A stretch of DNA of 64,000 nucleotides from Algibacter_G agarivorans (GTDB taxonomy: Bacteria > Bacteroidota > Bacteroidia > Flavobacteriales > Flavobacteriaceae). The notes beneath the pieces are model-generated. The model was not told the DNA's origin. It did not search any database and worked only from the letters and a program-made list of their open reading frames with translations. The position numbers and the translations under genes were made by a program. Shown here piece by piece: positions 31,590 to 39,984 of the stretch. Each line of letters opens with the position of its first letter. Position 1 is the first letter of the stretch. The DNA is taken from NCBI RefSeq assembly GCF_039543245.1, contig NZ_BAABJJ010000002.1, positions 34,587 through 98,586 of the forward strand, written 5' to 3'.

Positions 31590-31841
31590 ATGAGAAAAGG
31601 TATACACCCAGAAAATTATAGATTAGTAGCATTTAAAGATATGTCTAACGATGATGTGTTTTTAACAAAATCTACTGCAAGTACTAACGAAACTCTTGAT
31701 GTTGATGGTGTTGAATACCCATTAGTTAAAATGGAGATTTCTAGAACATCTCATCCTTTCTACACTGGTAAATCTAAATTAGTAGATACAGCAGGTCGTA
31801 TTGATAAGTTCAAAACTAAATACGCTAAGTTTAAAAAATAA
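31590..31841 (+). CDS. rpmE: 50S ribosomal protein L31, type B
   Basis: An 83-residue protein matching L31 (MRKGIHPENYRLVAFKDMSN, then TSHPFYTGKSKLVDTAGRI and KFKTKYAKFKK). It has no cysteines, so it is the zinc-free, type B form, which keeps working when zinc is scarce. It is a monocistronic unit with a strong promoter (31524) and a terminator (31867). Confidence 0.96.
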   Translation: MRKGIHPENYRLVAFKDMSNDDVFLTKSTASTNETLDVDGVEYPLVKMEISRTSHPFYTGKSKLVDTAGRIDKFKTKYAKFKK

Positions 31842-31866
31842 ACTTCAGTAAAGTAATTATATATTT

Positions 31867-31898
31867 AAGCCTTCATATTTAAAACTGAAGGCTTTTTT
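31867..31898 (+). terminator. Rho-independent terminator after rpmE
   Basis: Stem AAGCCTTCA / TGAAGGCTT with a 10-nt loop and T6 run, 25 bp after the stop codon. Confidence 0.88.
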
Positions 31899-31968
31899 AT
31901 TTTATAGAATTAGCCTATTTTTGAACGTATGAAAAAAAGTTGAAAGACATAAAACTTCTAATTTTATT

Positions 31969-33144
31969 ATGAATTATATTCTATTTGATGGTCCTTCGCG
32001 AAACAATTTGTTACCCTTTACATTTACGCGACCAGTTGCAGATATACGTGTTGGCATTTTAACTATTCGAGAAAAGTGGGAATCTTTTTTAGATTCTACG
32101 ACTACAACCGTTACAGAAGATTATTTATCTGATAAATATCCAATGGTAGAAATGGATGAGAATGTTATGATTAATGCATCCTATTTGCCTAATTTAGAAT
32201 TAATAGAAAGAATTAAGAGTTTAAAAGAAAATCAGGCTATTTTTAACGGAGAAGATGTGATTGCGTTTTTTACTAAAGAAACACAAGACGATATTGATTT
32301 CGATACATATGAAGCTATTGAATTTAGTGACGCTATTATTAAAATTGAAAATACTTGGGATATTTTTTCTAAAAACGGAGAAGCTATTCAAGATGATTTT
32401 AACTTTATAACAAAAGATAGAACATCGCAACCTATTCCTGCGAGCAATAATATTTTAGCACCAGAAAATATTTTTATAGAAGAAGGTGCTAAACTAGAGT
32501 TTGCAACACTTAACGCGAGCAATGGTCCTATATATATAGGTGAAAATGCAGAAATCATGGAAGGTTCTAGTGTACGTGGTCCATTTGCTTTATGTGAAAA
32601 TGCCACGGTTAAAATGGGAGCTAAAATTTATGGCCCTACCACTATTGGTCCTTATAGTAAGGTTGGTGGAGAGGTTAATAATTCTGTTCTTTTTGCATAT
32701 TCTAATAAAGGACATGATGGTTTCTTAGGGAATTCTGTTTTAGGCGAATGGTGTAATTTAGGAGCAGATACTAACAATTCTAATTTAAAAAACAATTACG
32801 CTGAAGTCCGTTTGTGGGATTACCAGACCGAAGGTTTTGCAAAAACAGGATTGCAGTTTTGTGGGCTTATGATGGGAGACCATAGTAAATGTGGTATCAA
32901 TACCATGTTTAATACAGGGACTGTTATAGGAGTAAGTGCTAATATTTATGGTAGTGGATTTCCAAGAAATTTTGTACCAAGCTTTAGCTGGGGTGGCAGT
33001 AGTGGCTTCACTACTTATTTAACCAAAAAAGTGTTTGAAGTTGCTAAAGTAGTGATGTCCAGACGCGGTATTGAATTTTCGGAACAAGACCAAGCTATTT
33101 TGGAACATGTATTTGAAGAAACCAAAAAGTACAGAAGAGAGTAA
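31969..33144 (+). CDS. GlmU-family putative sugar nucleotidyltransferase
   Basis: A 391-residue protein. The N-terminal half (MNYILFDGPSRNNLLPFTFT, RPVADIRVGILTIREKW) is the flavobacterial version of a nucleotidyltransferase-like domain but lacks the canonical GxGTRM loop. The C-terminal half is a left-handed beta-helix of hexapeptide repeats (residues about 165-345, e.g. IYIGENAEIMEGSSVRGPFA, TIGPYSKVGGEV), as in GlmU acetyltransferase domains. These proteins are conserved in Bacteroidota; whether they act on UDP-GlcNAc synthesis is not proven. The lack of a recognisable nucleotide-binding signature makes the true activity uncertain. Confidence 0.85.
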   Translation: MNYILFDGPSRNNLLPFTFTRPVADIRVGILTIREKWESFLDSTTTTVTEDYLSDKYPMVEMDENVMINASYLPNLELIERIKSLKENQAIFNGEDVIAFFTKETQDDIDFDTYEAIEFSDAIIKIENTWDIFSKNGEAIQDDFNFITKDRTSQPIPASNNILAPENIFIEEGAKLEFATLNASNGPIYIGENAEIMEGSSVRGPFALCENATVKMGAKIYGPTTIGPYSKVGGEVNNSVLFAYSNKGHDGFLGNSVLGEWCNLGADTNNSNLKNNYAEVRLWDYQTEGFAKTGLQFCGLMMGDHSKCGINTMFNTGTVIGVSANIYGSGFPRNFVPSFSWGGSSGFTTYLTKKVFEVAKVVMSRRGIEFSEQDQAILEHVFEETKKYRRE

Positions 33145-33285
33145 TGGTTAGCACCTTGCCTTTCTAGCATTTCATGACGTTTTGTAAAGAAGCTTTTGAA
33201 AACTTTGCCAATCCAATTTTCCTTGTTTTTAGTATTTCCGCTTTACTCTTAAGTATTTGTGAGATTAATACTAGCTAAAGATTTG

Positions 33286-33293
33286 TATATTTG
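33286..33293 (+). promoter_or_regulatory. -7 element TATATTTG
   Basis: TATATTTG fits TAnnTTTG and lies 18 bp before the ATG at 33312. It overlaps an in-frame TTG (33291) that would give a longer protein, making that earlier start unlikely. Confidence 0.55.
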
Positions 33294-33311
33294 TGTATAG
33301 TACAATGCTTT

Positions 33312-34226
33312 ATGCTTAAACAATTCTATTATATCATCTTTTTAAGTAGTGTCTTAAGTTTTTCGCAAACTGAAGATTATACCGTTAAAAATTTAAAAAT
33401 AAATACTGAAAATGCACACTTTGGTTTAATGCCTTTTGGTGATAATAAAATCATTTATACATCTTATTTTATTGATAAAAGAGGCAAGGTGAAAAGGTAT
33501 GAAGGTAATCCTGTATTAACCGTTTTTGAAGCAGATTTGTCTGAGGAACGAAGTATTATAAATGTTAATCCTATACAAATAGACTCAAAGGCGCAGATTG
33601 CTGGAATTACCAGTGCTGCTATTTCTCCCGATGGAAAATTAATTTATATAACAACTCATTACACTAGAAAAAATATGCCTAAAGGCGATTTTAAAGAAAC
33701 CAATTTTCATATTAAAGTTGGAGAATTTAAAGCTGGTTTAGGTTGGACTAACTTTAAAGTTCTGCCTTTTTGTAATCCAAAATATTCCTATGCACACCCT
33801 GCGTTGAGTTATGATGGAAAAGCACTTTATTTTACTTCAAATCTTAGAGGTGGAAAAGAAACAACTAAGGGAGGTTCGGATATTTTTATGGTAGATATTT
33901 TTGGTGAAAACGAATATAGTACGCCAAAAAACTTAGGTAGTAAAGCTAATTCATATAGTAGAGAAATGTTTCCATTTATGAGTGCCGAAAACATTCTGTA
34001 TTTTGCATCAAATAGACCTGGTGGTTATGGCGGATTTGATATTTATAAAAGCAAAATGAATGAATCGGGAGTTTTTCAAAAAGCTGTAAAGTTACCAAAA
34101 CCCTTAAATAGCAATAAAGATGATTTATCCCTAATTATGAATTCAGATAATACATCTGGTTATTTTGTATCCAAGCGCGTAGGCGGAAAGGGAGATGATG
34201 ATATTTATTATTTTGTAAAAAACTAA
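33312..34226 (+). CDS. Secreted PD40 (TolB-like) beta-propeller protein
   Basis: About 304 residues from ATG 33312, which begins a good signal peptide (LKQFYYIIFLSSVLSFSQ). Repeated WD40-like PD40 strands follow: AAISPDGKLIYITTHY, HPALSYDGKALYFTSNLRGG, FPFMSAENILYFASNRPGGY and LIMNSDNTSGYFVSKRVGG. This matches the exported PD40 half of the OmpA/PD40 proteins often encoded with PorE/PorP in this phylum, but without an OmpA peptidoglycan-binding domain. It likely sits in the periplasm as a binding or scaffold propeller. The next gene starts 9 bp later. Confidence 0.82.
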   Translation: MLKQFYYIIFLSSVLSFSQTEDYTVKNLKINTENAHFGLMPFGDNKIIYTSYFIDKRGKVKRYEGNPVLTVFEADLSEERSIINVNPIQIDSKAQIAGITSAAISPDGKLIYITTHYTRKNMPKGDFKETNFHIKVGEFKAGLGWTNFKVLPFCNPKYSYAHPALSYDGKALYFTSNLRGGKETTKGGSDIFMVDIFGENEYSTPKNLGSKANSYSREMFPFMSAENILYFASNRPGGYGGFDIYKSKMNESGVFQKAVKLPKPLNSNKDDLSLIMNSDNTSGYFVSKRVGGKGDDDIYYFVKN

Positions 34227-34235
34227 GAAGAATTT

Positions 34236-34592
34236 ATGTTAGGGATTTTGGTGATTTTCTTTATTGGTAAATATTATTATGAACTGGCGCAAGACTATTA
34301 TAGGAACAGATGGTTGTATGGTCTATTAGGAATTGGTCTGTATTATGCAGGGTCAGCAGTTGGTGGAGCTGTTGTTGCAGTTGCAGATGAGCTATTTGAT
34401 TTAAGTGTTAATTGGGACAGTTTATTTAGTTTAAGTATAATAGCCATTTCATTTGGGATTTCATTTCCAGGTTTATTCTATATAGTGTTGAAAAGACAAT
34501 GGGAAAAGTCTGTTCTAGTTATTAAAGATGAAATCAATGATATTGGTAAACATATAGAAGACGATAATTATACCAATTCTGCATTGAAATGA
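34236..34592 (+). CDS. Small membrane protein ending in a MITE-like repeat
   Basis: A 118-residue protein with two or three membrane helices (about residues 2-12, 26-50 and 59-85) and a charged cytoplasmic tail. The family is not recognised with confidence. The last seven or so codons (YTNSALK and the TGA) are encoded within the left terminal repeat of the MITE-like element at 34571-34745, so the native C-terminus may have been replaced by the insertion. It follows the PD40 gene by 9 bp and converges on the peptide-binding lipoprotein gene. Confidence 0.65.
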   Translation: MLGILVIFFIGKYYYELAQDYYRNRWLYGLLGIGLYYAGSAVGGAVVAVADELFDLSVNWDSLFSLSIIAISFGISFPGLFYIVLKRQWEKSVLVIKDEINDIGKHIEDDNYTNSALK

Positions 34593-34745
34593 CCGCAATA
34601 AAATGCCCTTTCTTCCTTTCTATATCAATATAAAAGGAAACCGTTCCCGATAGCTATCGGGATATGGCTATGCTTTACTTTTCTACTTCGTATAAAGAAA
34701 AAAATCATCAATTTCTTTTACAGTAATTTCAATGTAGAATTGGTA
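34571..34745. mobile_element. MITE-like non-coding element, 175 bp, TTA target duplication
   Basis: Terminal inverted repeats of about 23 bp (TACCAATTCTGCATTGAAAT / ATTTCAATGTAGAATTGGTA, about two mismatches) bound a segment with no coding capacity. TTA occurs directly outside both ends (34568-34570 and 34746-34748), as a 3-bp target duplication would. The interior has the perfect 18-bp palindrome at 34645-34662. A second copy of the left end is at 19611-19649. Three-base TTA/TNA duplications are known in some IS5-family groups, but the parent transposase is not in this window. Confidence 0.65.
34645..34662. repeat. Perfect 18-bp palindrome TCCCGATAGCTATCGGGA
   Basis: A self-complementary sequence inside the MITE-like element; a degenerate partner (CCCGATAGCTATTGG) is at 18064-18078. 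It would form a cruciform or RNA hairpin at the junction of two convergent genes. Confidence 0.7.
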
Positions 34746-36365
34746 TTAATCTTTTTTTACCCGTTTTAAATCCAATAAATTAATAGGGTTAATACCTAAA
34801 CCTTTTACATTTTTTCTAGTAAAACGAACCACTTCATCATAAAATAAAGGTACCATAAGCGCTTTTTGCATAACCAAAGAATCCATGGTTGTATATAAAT
34901 GTTTTCGTTCTTCAATATGTGTTACATTAAACGCTCTATTATATAAACTGTCAAATTGAGTGCTTTTATAGTGAAAATAGTTAGACCCATTTGGAGCAAA
35001 ATTTTTGCTGTAAAATATAGATAAATAATTTTCTGCATCTAGATAGTCAGCAACCCAAGAGCTTCTAAACATGTCTACTTTTCCGTTTGATCTAGCTGAT
35101 CTTAAAGTAGCCTCGGGCATCACATCAACGTTAATTGTTAGTCCTGTTTTTTCTAATTCTCGTTGAATAAATTCACAAAAACTCAGGTAATTACTTGTTG
35201 TTACTAAACTTATTTCAGGATTGGTTATACCGCTTTCTTTTTTAAACTGCTCGACTAATTGCTTTGCCTTTTCTGGTTGGTATGAAAAACCAATGGATTT
35301 ATTATAGCCAGGAAGCCCAATAGGAATAAAACCGCCATTTGCAGGGTTTCCAATGCCGTTTCGTAAATAAATCATCATTTTTTTTCTATCAAAACCATAG
35401 TTAATGGCTTTTCTAATTAATTCTGATTGTATTTCTGGAGTGCTAGAACCCAAATAGAATCCTAAATATTCTGTATTTAAATATGGTCCCCTGATCATAT
35501 TAACAGTTTCAGCATAGGAATCTCGAAGCCGTCCATCTGCTGTTAATAGTTCGTCCTTATATGAGGCGTCTAACCCAGATATATAATCAATATTGCCTTG
35601 AGCAAACTGCAAGAATTCACTCTGTTTATCGGGTAAAAAAGTAACTGCTACAGCTTCTAAATAGGGTAGTGGCTTGCCTGTTTCGTCTTTCTCAAAATAG
35701 TTTTGATTTTTTCTAAAAACGAGTTTGATGTTTTCTTCCCAACGCTTAAATTTAAAAGGTCCTGTGCCAATGGGTTTAGAACGGAATTCACTACCATAAT
35801 GTTCAACTATTTCTTTTGGAACAACCGAACAATATTTCATGGTCAGCAACCCTATAAAAGCAGGGAATGGTTGTTTTAAAGTCATCTCAAAAAGGGTGTC
35901 GTTGATAGCTTTAAAATCTTCCACTTTATTTAAAACCCAACTTCCGGGAGCAGCAATTTTTTCATCTCTTAAACGGTTAAGGCTGTACTTGAAATCCTGA
36001 GCAATAACTGTTCTGGTAGAATCTTTTCCAAATAAAGGATGTTTATGAAAATAGACATTTTCACGTAATGAAAATGAATACGTAAGGCCATCATCAGAAA
36101 TAGTCCAGTTTTTGGCAATGCATGGTAGAATATTCAAATCGCTATCCAATTGCACCAAACCATTGAATAATTGATTACAAACCGAATTGTCTTGTAACGT
36201 TCTTGAAAAAGCAGGGTCTAAAGTATTGATGTTTGCGTATTCATTATAGCGAAACACTAAATGGTCTTTGTCTGAGTTCGAATTGTTTCCACATGAAAAA
36301 AAGAATAATGCAATACAACTAATTGATAAATAGCTAATTATTTGTTGTGAAACATGTTTTATCAT
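34746..36365 (-). CDS. Peptide/nickel-type ABC substrate-binding lipoprotein (SBP_bac_5)
   Basis: A 539-residue extracytoplasmic binding protein. It begins with a lipoprotein signal (SCIALFFFSCGNNS) and shows the OppA/DppA pattern: DPAFSRTLQDNSVCNQLFNGL, LRENVYFHKHP, APGSWVLNKVEDF, PIGTGPFKFKRWE and a C-terminal lobe with YLSIFYSKNFAPNGSNYF. Such proteins bind oligopeptides or similar ligands for an ABC importer; no permease or ATPase genes lie next to it, so it may serve a remote transporter. Its TAA stop coincides with the TTA repeat bordering the MITE-like element. Confidence 0.88.
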   Translation of the reverse strand: MIKHVSQQIISYLSISCIALFFFSCGNNSNSDKDHLVFRYNEYANINTLDPAFSRTLQDNSVCNQLFNGLVQLDSDLNILPCIAKNWTISDDGLTYSFSLRENVYFHKHPLFGKDSTRTVIAQDFKYSLNRLRDEKIAAPGSWVLNKVEDFKAINDTLFEMTLKQPFPAFIGLLTMKYCSVVPKEIVEHYGSEFRSKPIGTGPFKFKRWEENIKLVFRKNQNYFEKDETGKPLPYLEAVAVTFLPDKQSEFLQFAQGNIDYISGLDASYKDELLTADGRLRDSYAETVNMIRGPYLNTEYLGFYLGSSTPEIQSELIRKAINYGFDRKKMMIYLRNGIGNPANGGFIPIGLPGYNKSIGFSYQPEKAKQLVEQFKKESGITNPEISLVTTSNYLSFCEFIQRELEKTGLTINVDVMPEATLRSARSNGKVDMFRSSWVADYLDAENYLSIFYSKNFAPNGSNYFHYKSTQFDSLYNRAFNVTHIEERKHLYTTMDSLVMQKALMVPLFYDEVVRFTRKNVKGLGINPINLLDLKRVKKD

Positions 36366-36380
36366 ATAACTTATTAGTTG

Positions 36381-36388
36381 TAAATTTG
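36381..36388 (+). promoter_or_regulatory. Possible -7 element TAAATTTG for mtaB
   Basis: TAAATTTG fits TAnnTTTG, but lies about 150 bp before the mtaB ATG; two short repeats (36409-36434, 36505-36530) occupy the interval and would be transcribed into the leader. Confidence 0.38.
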
Positions 36389-36408
36389 CACGCTAATGTC
36401 ATTTTTTA

Positions 36409-36434
36409 GCCTTTTGACTTCGCTCAAGATAAGC
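36409..36434. repeat. REP-like repeat in the mtaB leader
   Basis: GCCTTTTGACTTCGCTCAAG followed by ATAAGC; it shares the core of the repeat at 19549-19573. Confidence 0.5.
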
Positions 36435-36504
36435 TAAAGTCGAAATATCTCTTAAACGAAATTTTATTTCATCTAAAATGACAAATGTAAAGGTAAATTT
36501 TATA

Positions 36505-36530
36505 AGATTCTGAAACAAGTTCAGAATGAC
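36505..36530. repeat. REP-like repeat, partner of the prmC insertion
   Basis: AGATTCTGAAACAAGTTCAG followed by AATGAC. Its reverse complement matches 93-118 (inside prmC) at about 24 of 26 bases. It lies 9 bp before the mtaB ATG. Confidence 0.72.
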
Positions 36531-36539
36531 AAAAAGCAA

Positions 36540-37865
36540 ATGAATAAAAGAGTCGCATTTTATACTTTAGGTTGCAAACTGAATTTTTCGGAAACATCAA
36601 CAATTGCCAGGGATTTTAATAATGAAGGGTTTGATAGAGTCGATTTTTCTGAAAAAGCAGATATTTATGTGATAAATACCTGTTCGGTAACCGAGAATGC
36701 AGATAAGCGATTTAAAACCATTGTAAAACAAGCACAAAAATCGAACCCAGATGCTTTTGTGGCTGCTGTTGGCTGTTATGCACAACTAAAACCACAAGAT
36801 TTGGCAGACGTTCATGGTGTGGATTTGGTGCTTGGTGCTACTGAGAAATTCAAGATTACAGATTATATAAACGACCTTTCTAAAAACGATTTCGGAGAAG
36901 TACATTCCTGTGAAATAGAAGATGCCGATTTTTATGTTGGAAGTTATTCTGTTGGAGATAGAACCCGTGCCTTTTTAAAGGTTCAGGATGGTTGCGATTA
37001 TAAATGTACGTATTGTACGATTCCATTGGCACGTGGTATTTCGAGAAGTGACACCATGGAGAATGTTTTGAAAAATGCTAAAGAAATATCAAAGCAAAAT
37101 ATCAAGGAAATTGTATTAACAGGTGTTAATATTGGCGATTATGGTAAGGGGGAGTTTGGCAATAAAAAACATGAACATACATTTTTAGATTTAGTTACCG
37201 AATTAGATAAAGTAGAAGGTATTGAGCGTTTAAGAATTTCCTCAATTGAGCCCAATCTGTTAAAAAACGAAACGATTGATTTGGTTTCAAAATCAAGGGC
37301 ATTTGTGCCTCATTTTCATATTCCGTTACAATCAGGAAACAACGACATACTTAAAAAAATGAAACGCCGTTATATGCGCGAATTGTATGTGGATAGGGTT
37401 TCTAAAATAAAAGAAGTCATGCCGCATGCGTGTGTTGGAGTTGATGTTATTGTTGGTTTTCCTGGTGAAACCGATGAACATTTTTTAGAAACATATAATT
37501 TCTTGAACGGCTTGGGTATTTCATATTTGCATGTATTTACATATTCAGAGCGTGATAACACTGAAGCCGCTGAAATGGAAGATGTTGTGCCAAATAATGT
37601 AAGGAGCAAGCGAAGTAAAATGTTAAGAGGCTTATCAGTTAAAAAACGTCGCGCGTTTTATGAAAGCCAGATTGGAGCGACAAGAACGGTTTTGTTTGAA
37701 AGTGAAAATAAAGAAGGTTATATCCAAGGATTTACAGAAAACTATGTAAAAGTAAAAGCACCCTGGAATCCAAAATTAGTAAATACGTTACACCAAGTGG
37801 AACTGACTAAAATTGATGACGATGGTTTGGTAAGGCTTGAGTTTGTTAATGAACTGGCGATATAA
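36540..37865 (+). CDS. mtaB: tRNA t6A37 methylthiotransferase MtaB
   Basis: A 441-residue radical-SAM methylthiotransferase. The N-terminal UPF0004 domain holds the auxiliary-cluster cysteines C12 (TLGCKLN), C48 (INTCSVT) and C79 (AVGCYAQ). The radical-SAM cluster cysteines are C152, C156 and C159 (CDYKCTYCTIP), and a TRAM domain closes the protein. The NTCSVTENAD and VGCYAQLKP words and length mark MtaB rather than MiaB or RimO. It adds a methylthio group to t6A at tRNA position 37. A terminator follows directly (37872). Confidence 0.93.
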   Translation: MNKRVAFYTLGCKLNFSETSTIARDFNNEGFDRVDFSEKADIYVINTCSVTENADKRFKTIVKQAQKSNPDAFVAAVGCYAQLKPQDLADVHGVDLVLGATEKFKITDYINDLSKNDFGEVHSCEIEDADFYVGSYSVGDRTRAFLKVQDGCDYKCTYCTIPLARGISRSDTMENVLKNAKEISKQNIKEIVLTGVNIGDYGKGEFGNKKHEHTFLDLVTELDKVEGIERLRISSIEPNLLKNETIDLVSKSRAFVPHFHIPLQSGNNDILKKMKRRYMRELYVDRVSKIKEVMPHACVGVDVIVGFPGETDEHFLETYNFLNGLGISYLHVFTYSERDNTEAAEMEDVVPNNVRSKRSKMLRGLSVKKRRAFYESQIGATRTVLFESENKEGYIQGFTENYVKVKAPWNPKLVNTLHQVELTKIDDDGLVRLEFVNELAI

Positions 37866-37871
37866 AACAAA

Positions 37872-37905
37872 AAAATCTGAAGCTACTAACTTCAGATTTT
37901 ATATA
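37872..37905. terminator. Terminator between mtaB and a convergent gene
   Basis: An 11-bp stem AAAATCTGAAG / CTTCAGATTTT with a 7-nt loop. It is A/T-flanked on both sides and so usable in both directions. Confidence 0.85.
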
Positions 37906-37918
37906 TTTTTCTAACTTT

Positions 37919-38221
37919 TTATATTCTCACGCCAACAGGAAGCATGCGTTTGTATTTCCTGTTACTCCTTACGAATTTTGCAATTTCAGGACTCGTTGGT
38001 ACAACGCTTAAGTTTCTTTCCCCTATTTGTTCAAAAACTAAAGCTAAAAATTCTTTTTGAAAGTCTTCGTCTTTAATGCCTTCGGGAATAATTAGTTTGG
38101 TTAAAAAAATCTTTCGCTCTTGTAATGAGTATTCAATTTTCGCTAAATCATCATCAATTTTAATTTCAAATTGACGTAGAAAATCGTTGTCAATTAATTC
38201 TGCAGCTTCAACCATGGTCAT
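37919..38221 (-). CDS. YjdJ-like small acetyltransferase-type protein
   Basis: A 100-residue cytosolic protein. The segment IEYSLQERKIFLTKLIIPEG followed by FLALVFEQIGERNLSVVPTS resembles the compact GNAT-like YjdJ/COG2388 proteins. The C-terminal PTSPEIAKFVRSNRKYKRML corresponds to their PxCxFVxxxIxxHPEY region, though the usual cysteine is replaced by serine here and substrate residues are not recognisable. The substrate and role are unknown. It starts from a promoter whose -7 element (38279-38286) abuts that of the divergent hydrolase gene. Confidence 0.65.
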   Translation of the reverse strand: MTMVEAAELIDNDFLRQFEIKIDDDLAKIEYSLQERKIFLTKLIIPEGIKDEDFQKEFLALVFEQIGERNLSVVPTSPEIAKFVRSNRKYKRMLPVGVRI

Positions 38222-38268
38222 TTTTTGTTTTATTTCTTAGGAATCTAAAATAGTGAGTACTATTTCTC

Positions 38269-38276
38269 TAACTTTG
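38269..38276 (+). promoter_or_regulatory. -7 element TAACTTTG, interlocked with a divergent one
   Basis: TAACTTTG fits TAnnTTTG and points to the gene at 38332. Two bases later the minus-strand element TACTTTTG begins, so the two start sites overlap. Confidence 0.55.
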
Positions 38277-38278
38277 TG

Positions 38279-38286
38279 CAAAAGTA
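38279..38286 (-). promoter_or_regulatory. -7 element TACTTTTG, interlocked with a divergent one
   Basis: Minus-strand TACTTTTG fits TAnnTTTG and lies 57 bp before the ATG at 38221. It is separated by only two bases from the plus-strand -7 element. Confidence 0.55.
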
Positions 38287-38331
38287 CAAAAATAAATCGT
38301 TAAAATAAAGAAAATTAAAGGTTAATACCTT

Positions 38332-38997
38332 ATGGTTCAAGAGTTAATACATGTTTATTTCATGCCGGGAATGGCTGCAAGTCCTAGAATTTTCGAGCAT
38401 ATTAAACTGCCTAAAGATAAATTTGAAATGCATTTTTTGGAATGGCTTATACCTATTGATAATGAGTCTGTTAGTGATTATGCATTTCGTATATCTAAAA
38501 GTATTGAGCATGATAACATCGTGCTGTTAGGCGTGTCTTTTGGAGGTGTACTGGTGCAAGAAATGGACAAGCATGTTAAGGTTAGAAAATTAATTATTGT
38601 GTCTAGTGTAAAGTCAATGCACGAATTACCTAAACGGATGCTTTTAGCAAAAGCAACTAAGGCGTATAAATTAATCCCTACACAATTAGCAAGCAATATT
38701 GATGTTTTTGCTAAATATGCCTTTGGGAATAATGTGACTAAACGTTTAGATCTGTACAAAAAATATTTATCTGTTAATGATAGTGCATATTTGAGTTGGG
38801 CCATAGAGCAAATGGTTTGTTGGAATCAAGAAACTTGTAATCCAGATATTATTCATATTCATGGAGATAATGATCCTGTATTTCCCATTAAAAATATCTC
38901 AAATTGTGTCACTATAAAAAACGGAAGTCATATTATGATTATTAATAAATACAAGTGGTTTAATGAGAATTTGCCCAAAATTATTTTAAAGGACTAA
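38332..38997 (+). CDS. Alpha/beta-hydrolase
   Basis: A 221-residue protein with the alpha/beta-hydrolase skeleton: the oxyanion region FMPGMAASPRIF, the nucleophile elbow GVSFGG (serine near residue 66), an aspartate in IIHIHGDNDPVFP and the catalytic histidine in IKNGSHIMII. There is no signal peptide, so it acts in the cytosol. The substrate is unknown. The nucleophile elbow and acid/base positions are all present, so an active hydrolase is likely. It lies 35 bp before a lytic transglycosylase gene. Confidence 0.85.
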   Translation: MVQELIHVYFMPGMAASPRIFEHIKLPKDKFEMHFLEWLIPIDNESVSDYAFRISKSIEHDNIVLLGVSFGGVLVQEMDKHVKVRKLIIVSSVKSMHELPKRMLLAKATKAYKLIPTQLASNIDVFAKYAFGNNVTKRLDLYKKYLSVNDSAYLSWAIEQMVCWNQETCNPDIIHIHGDNDPVFPIKNISNCVTIKNGSHIMIINKYKWFNENLPKIILKD

Positions 38998-39032
38998 TTA
39001 TTTTATTTAACTTTAAACCAAACTTAGTAAAG

Positions 39033-39953
39033 ATGAAAATTATACAGAAAGGATTGGCGTTTGTGGGATTATTAAGTTTATGCGCATTATTTATTTATGC
39101 CCTGCAAGATGCTCCAACCGATGAGAATTTTGAAACTAAACTTATAAACGATTATAATGTTTATGCACTTCAAGTGCCAGATAATTTAGATTTTGCAGGC
39201 GAGCCGATGCCACTTAAAAATCCAGATATTTTAGAACGAATGGACCGTGAGTTGTTGGTAAACACCTATTGGCAATCTAATGGTTTATTGATGTTTAAAC
39301 GTGCAAAAAAATATTTTCCAATTATTGAACCTATTTTGGCTAAACATGGCGTTCCGGACGATTTTAAATATTTAGCGGTTATAGAGAGTGGTTTAACAAA
39401 CGCGGTTTCTCCTGCAGGAGCAAGAGGTGTTTGGCAAATTATGCCAGCCACTGGTAGAGAAAACGGTTTAGAGGTTAATAAAAATGTAGATGAACGTTAT
39501 AATCTTGAAAAGGCTACCGAAGTAGCTTGTAAATATCTTTTAAAATCTAAAGATGAATTAGGAACTTGGACATTAGCCGCAGCGGGATATAACGCAGGCA
39601 ATGCAGGAGTATCCAGACGCTTAAGAGAACAAGGTGTAACCGGTTATTATGATTTGTTGTTGGGAGAGGAGACCGGTCGCTATTTATTCAGAATTGTTGC
39701 TTTAAAAGAGATTTTATCAAACCCTACCAAATACGGATTCAATTTTAGAGATAAGGATTTATATAATAGTGTTCCAACATATAAGATTGAAGTAGATACC
39801 GCGGTAACAGATTTCTCTAAGTTTGCGCAAAATTTTGGTATTAATTATAAGATATTAAAGCTTCATAACCCTTGGTTGCGAGAGCCTCATTTGAATAATA
39901 AGAGTAGAAAATCTTATTTAATTGATATCCCTAAGGATGGGTACTATGATTAA
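39033..39953 (+). CDS. Lytic murein transglycosylase (SLT domain)
   Basis: A 306-residue exported enzyme. It starts with a hydrophobic signal or anchor (GLAFVGLLSLCALFIYAL), then an SLT domain with catalytic glutamate E118 in AVIESGLTN, followed by SPAGARGVWQIMP, the ERYN(LE) motif and AAAGYNAGNAGVSR. These are the family 1 signatures. It cleaves peptidoglycan to 1,6-anhydromuramyl products. LysM repeats found in MltD are not evident; the C-terminal region (YKIEVDTAVTDFSKFAQNFG) may be a degenerate LysM-like end. It is followed 31 bp on by a PH-domain gene. Confidence 0.92.
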   Translation: MKIIQKGLAFVGLLSLCALFIYALQDAPTDENFETKLINDYNVYALQVPDNLDFAGEPMPLKNPDILERMDRELLVNTYWQSNGLLMFKRAKKYFPIIEPILAKHGVPDDFKYLAVIESGLTNAVSPAGARGVWQIMPATGRENGLEVNKNVDERYNLEKATEVACKYLLKSKDELGTWTLAAAGYNAGNAGVSRRLREQGVTGYYDLLLGEETGRYLFRIVALKEILSNPTKYGFNFRDKDLYNSVPTYKIEVDTAVTDFSKFAQNFGINYKILKLHNPWLREPHLNNKSRKSYLIDIPKDGYYD

Positions 39954-39984
39954 TTTAGTGTTGGACTTCAAGAGATAACAAACT

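Noticed and set aside
33291..33311. Upstream TTG start for the PD40 protein
   Set aside because: It overlaps the -7 promoter element; the ATG at 33312 begins a good signal peptide.
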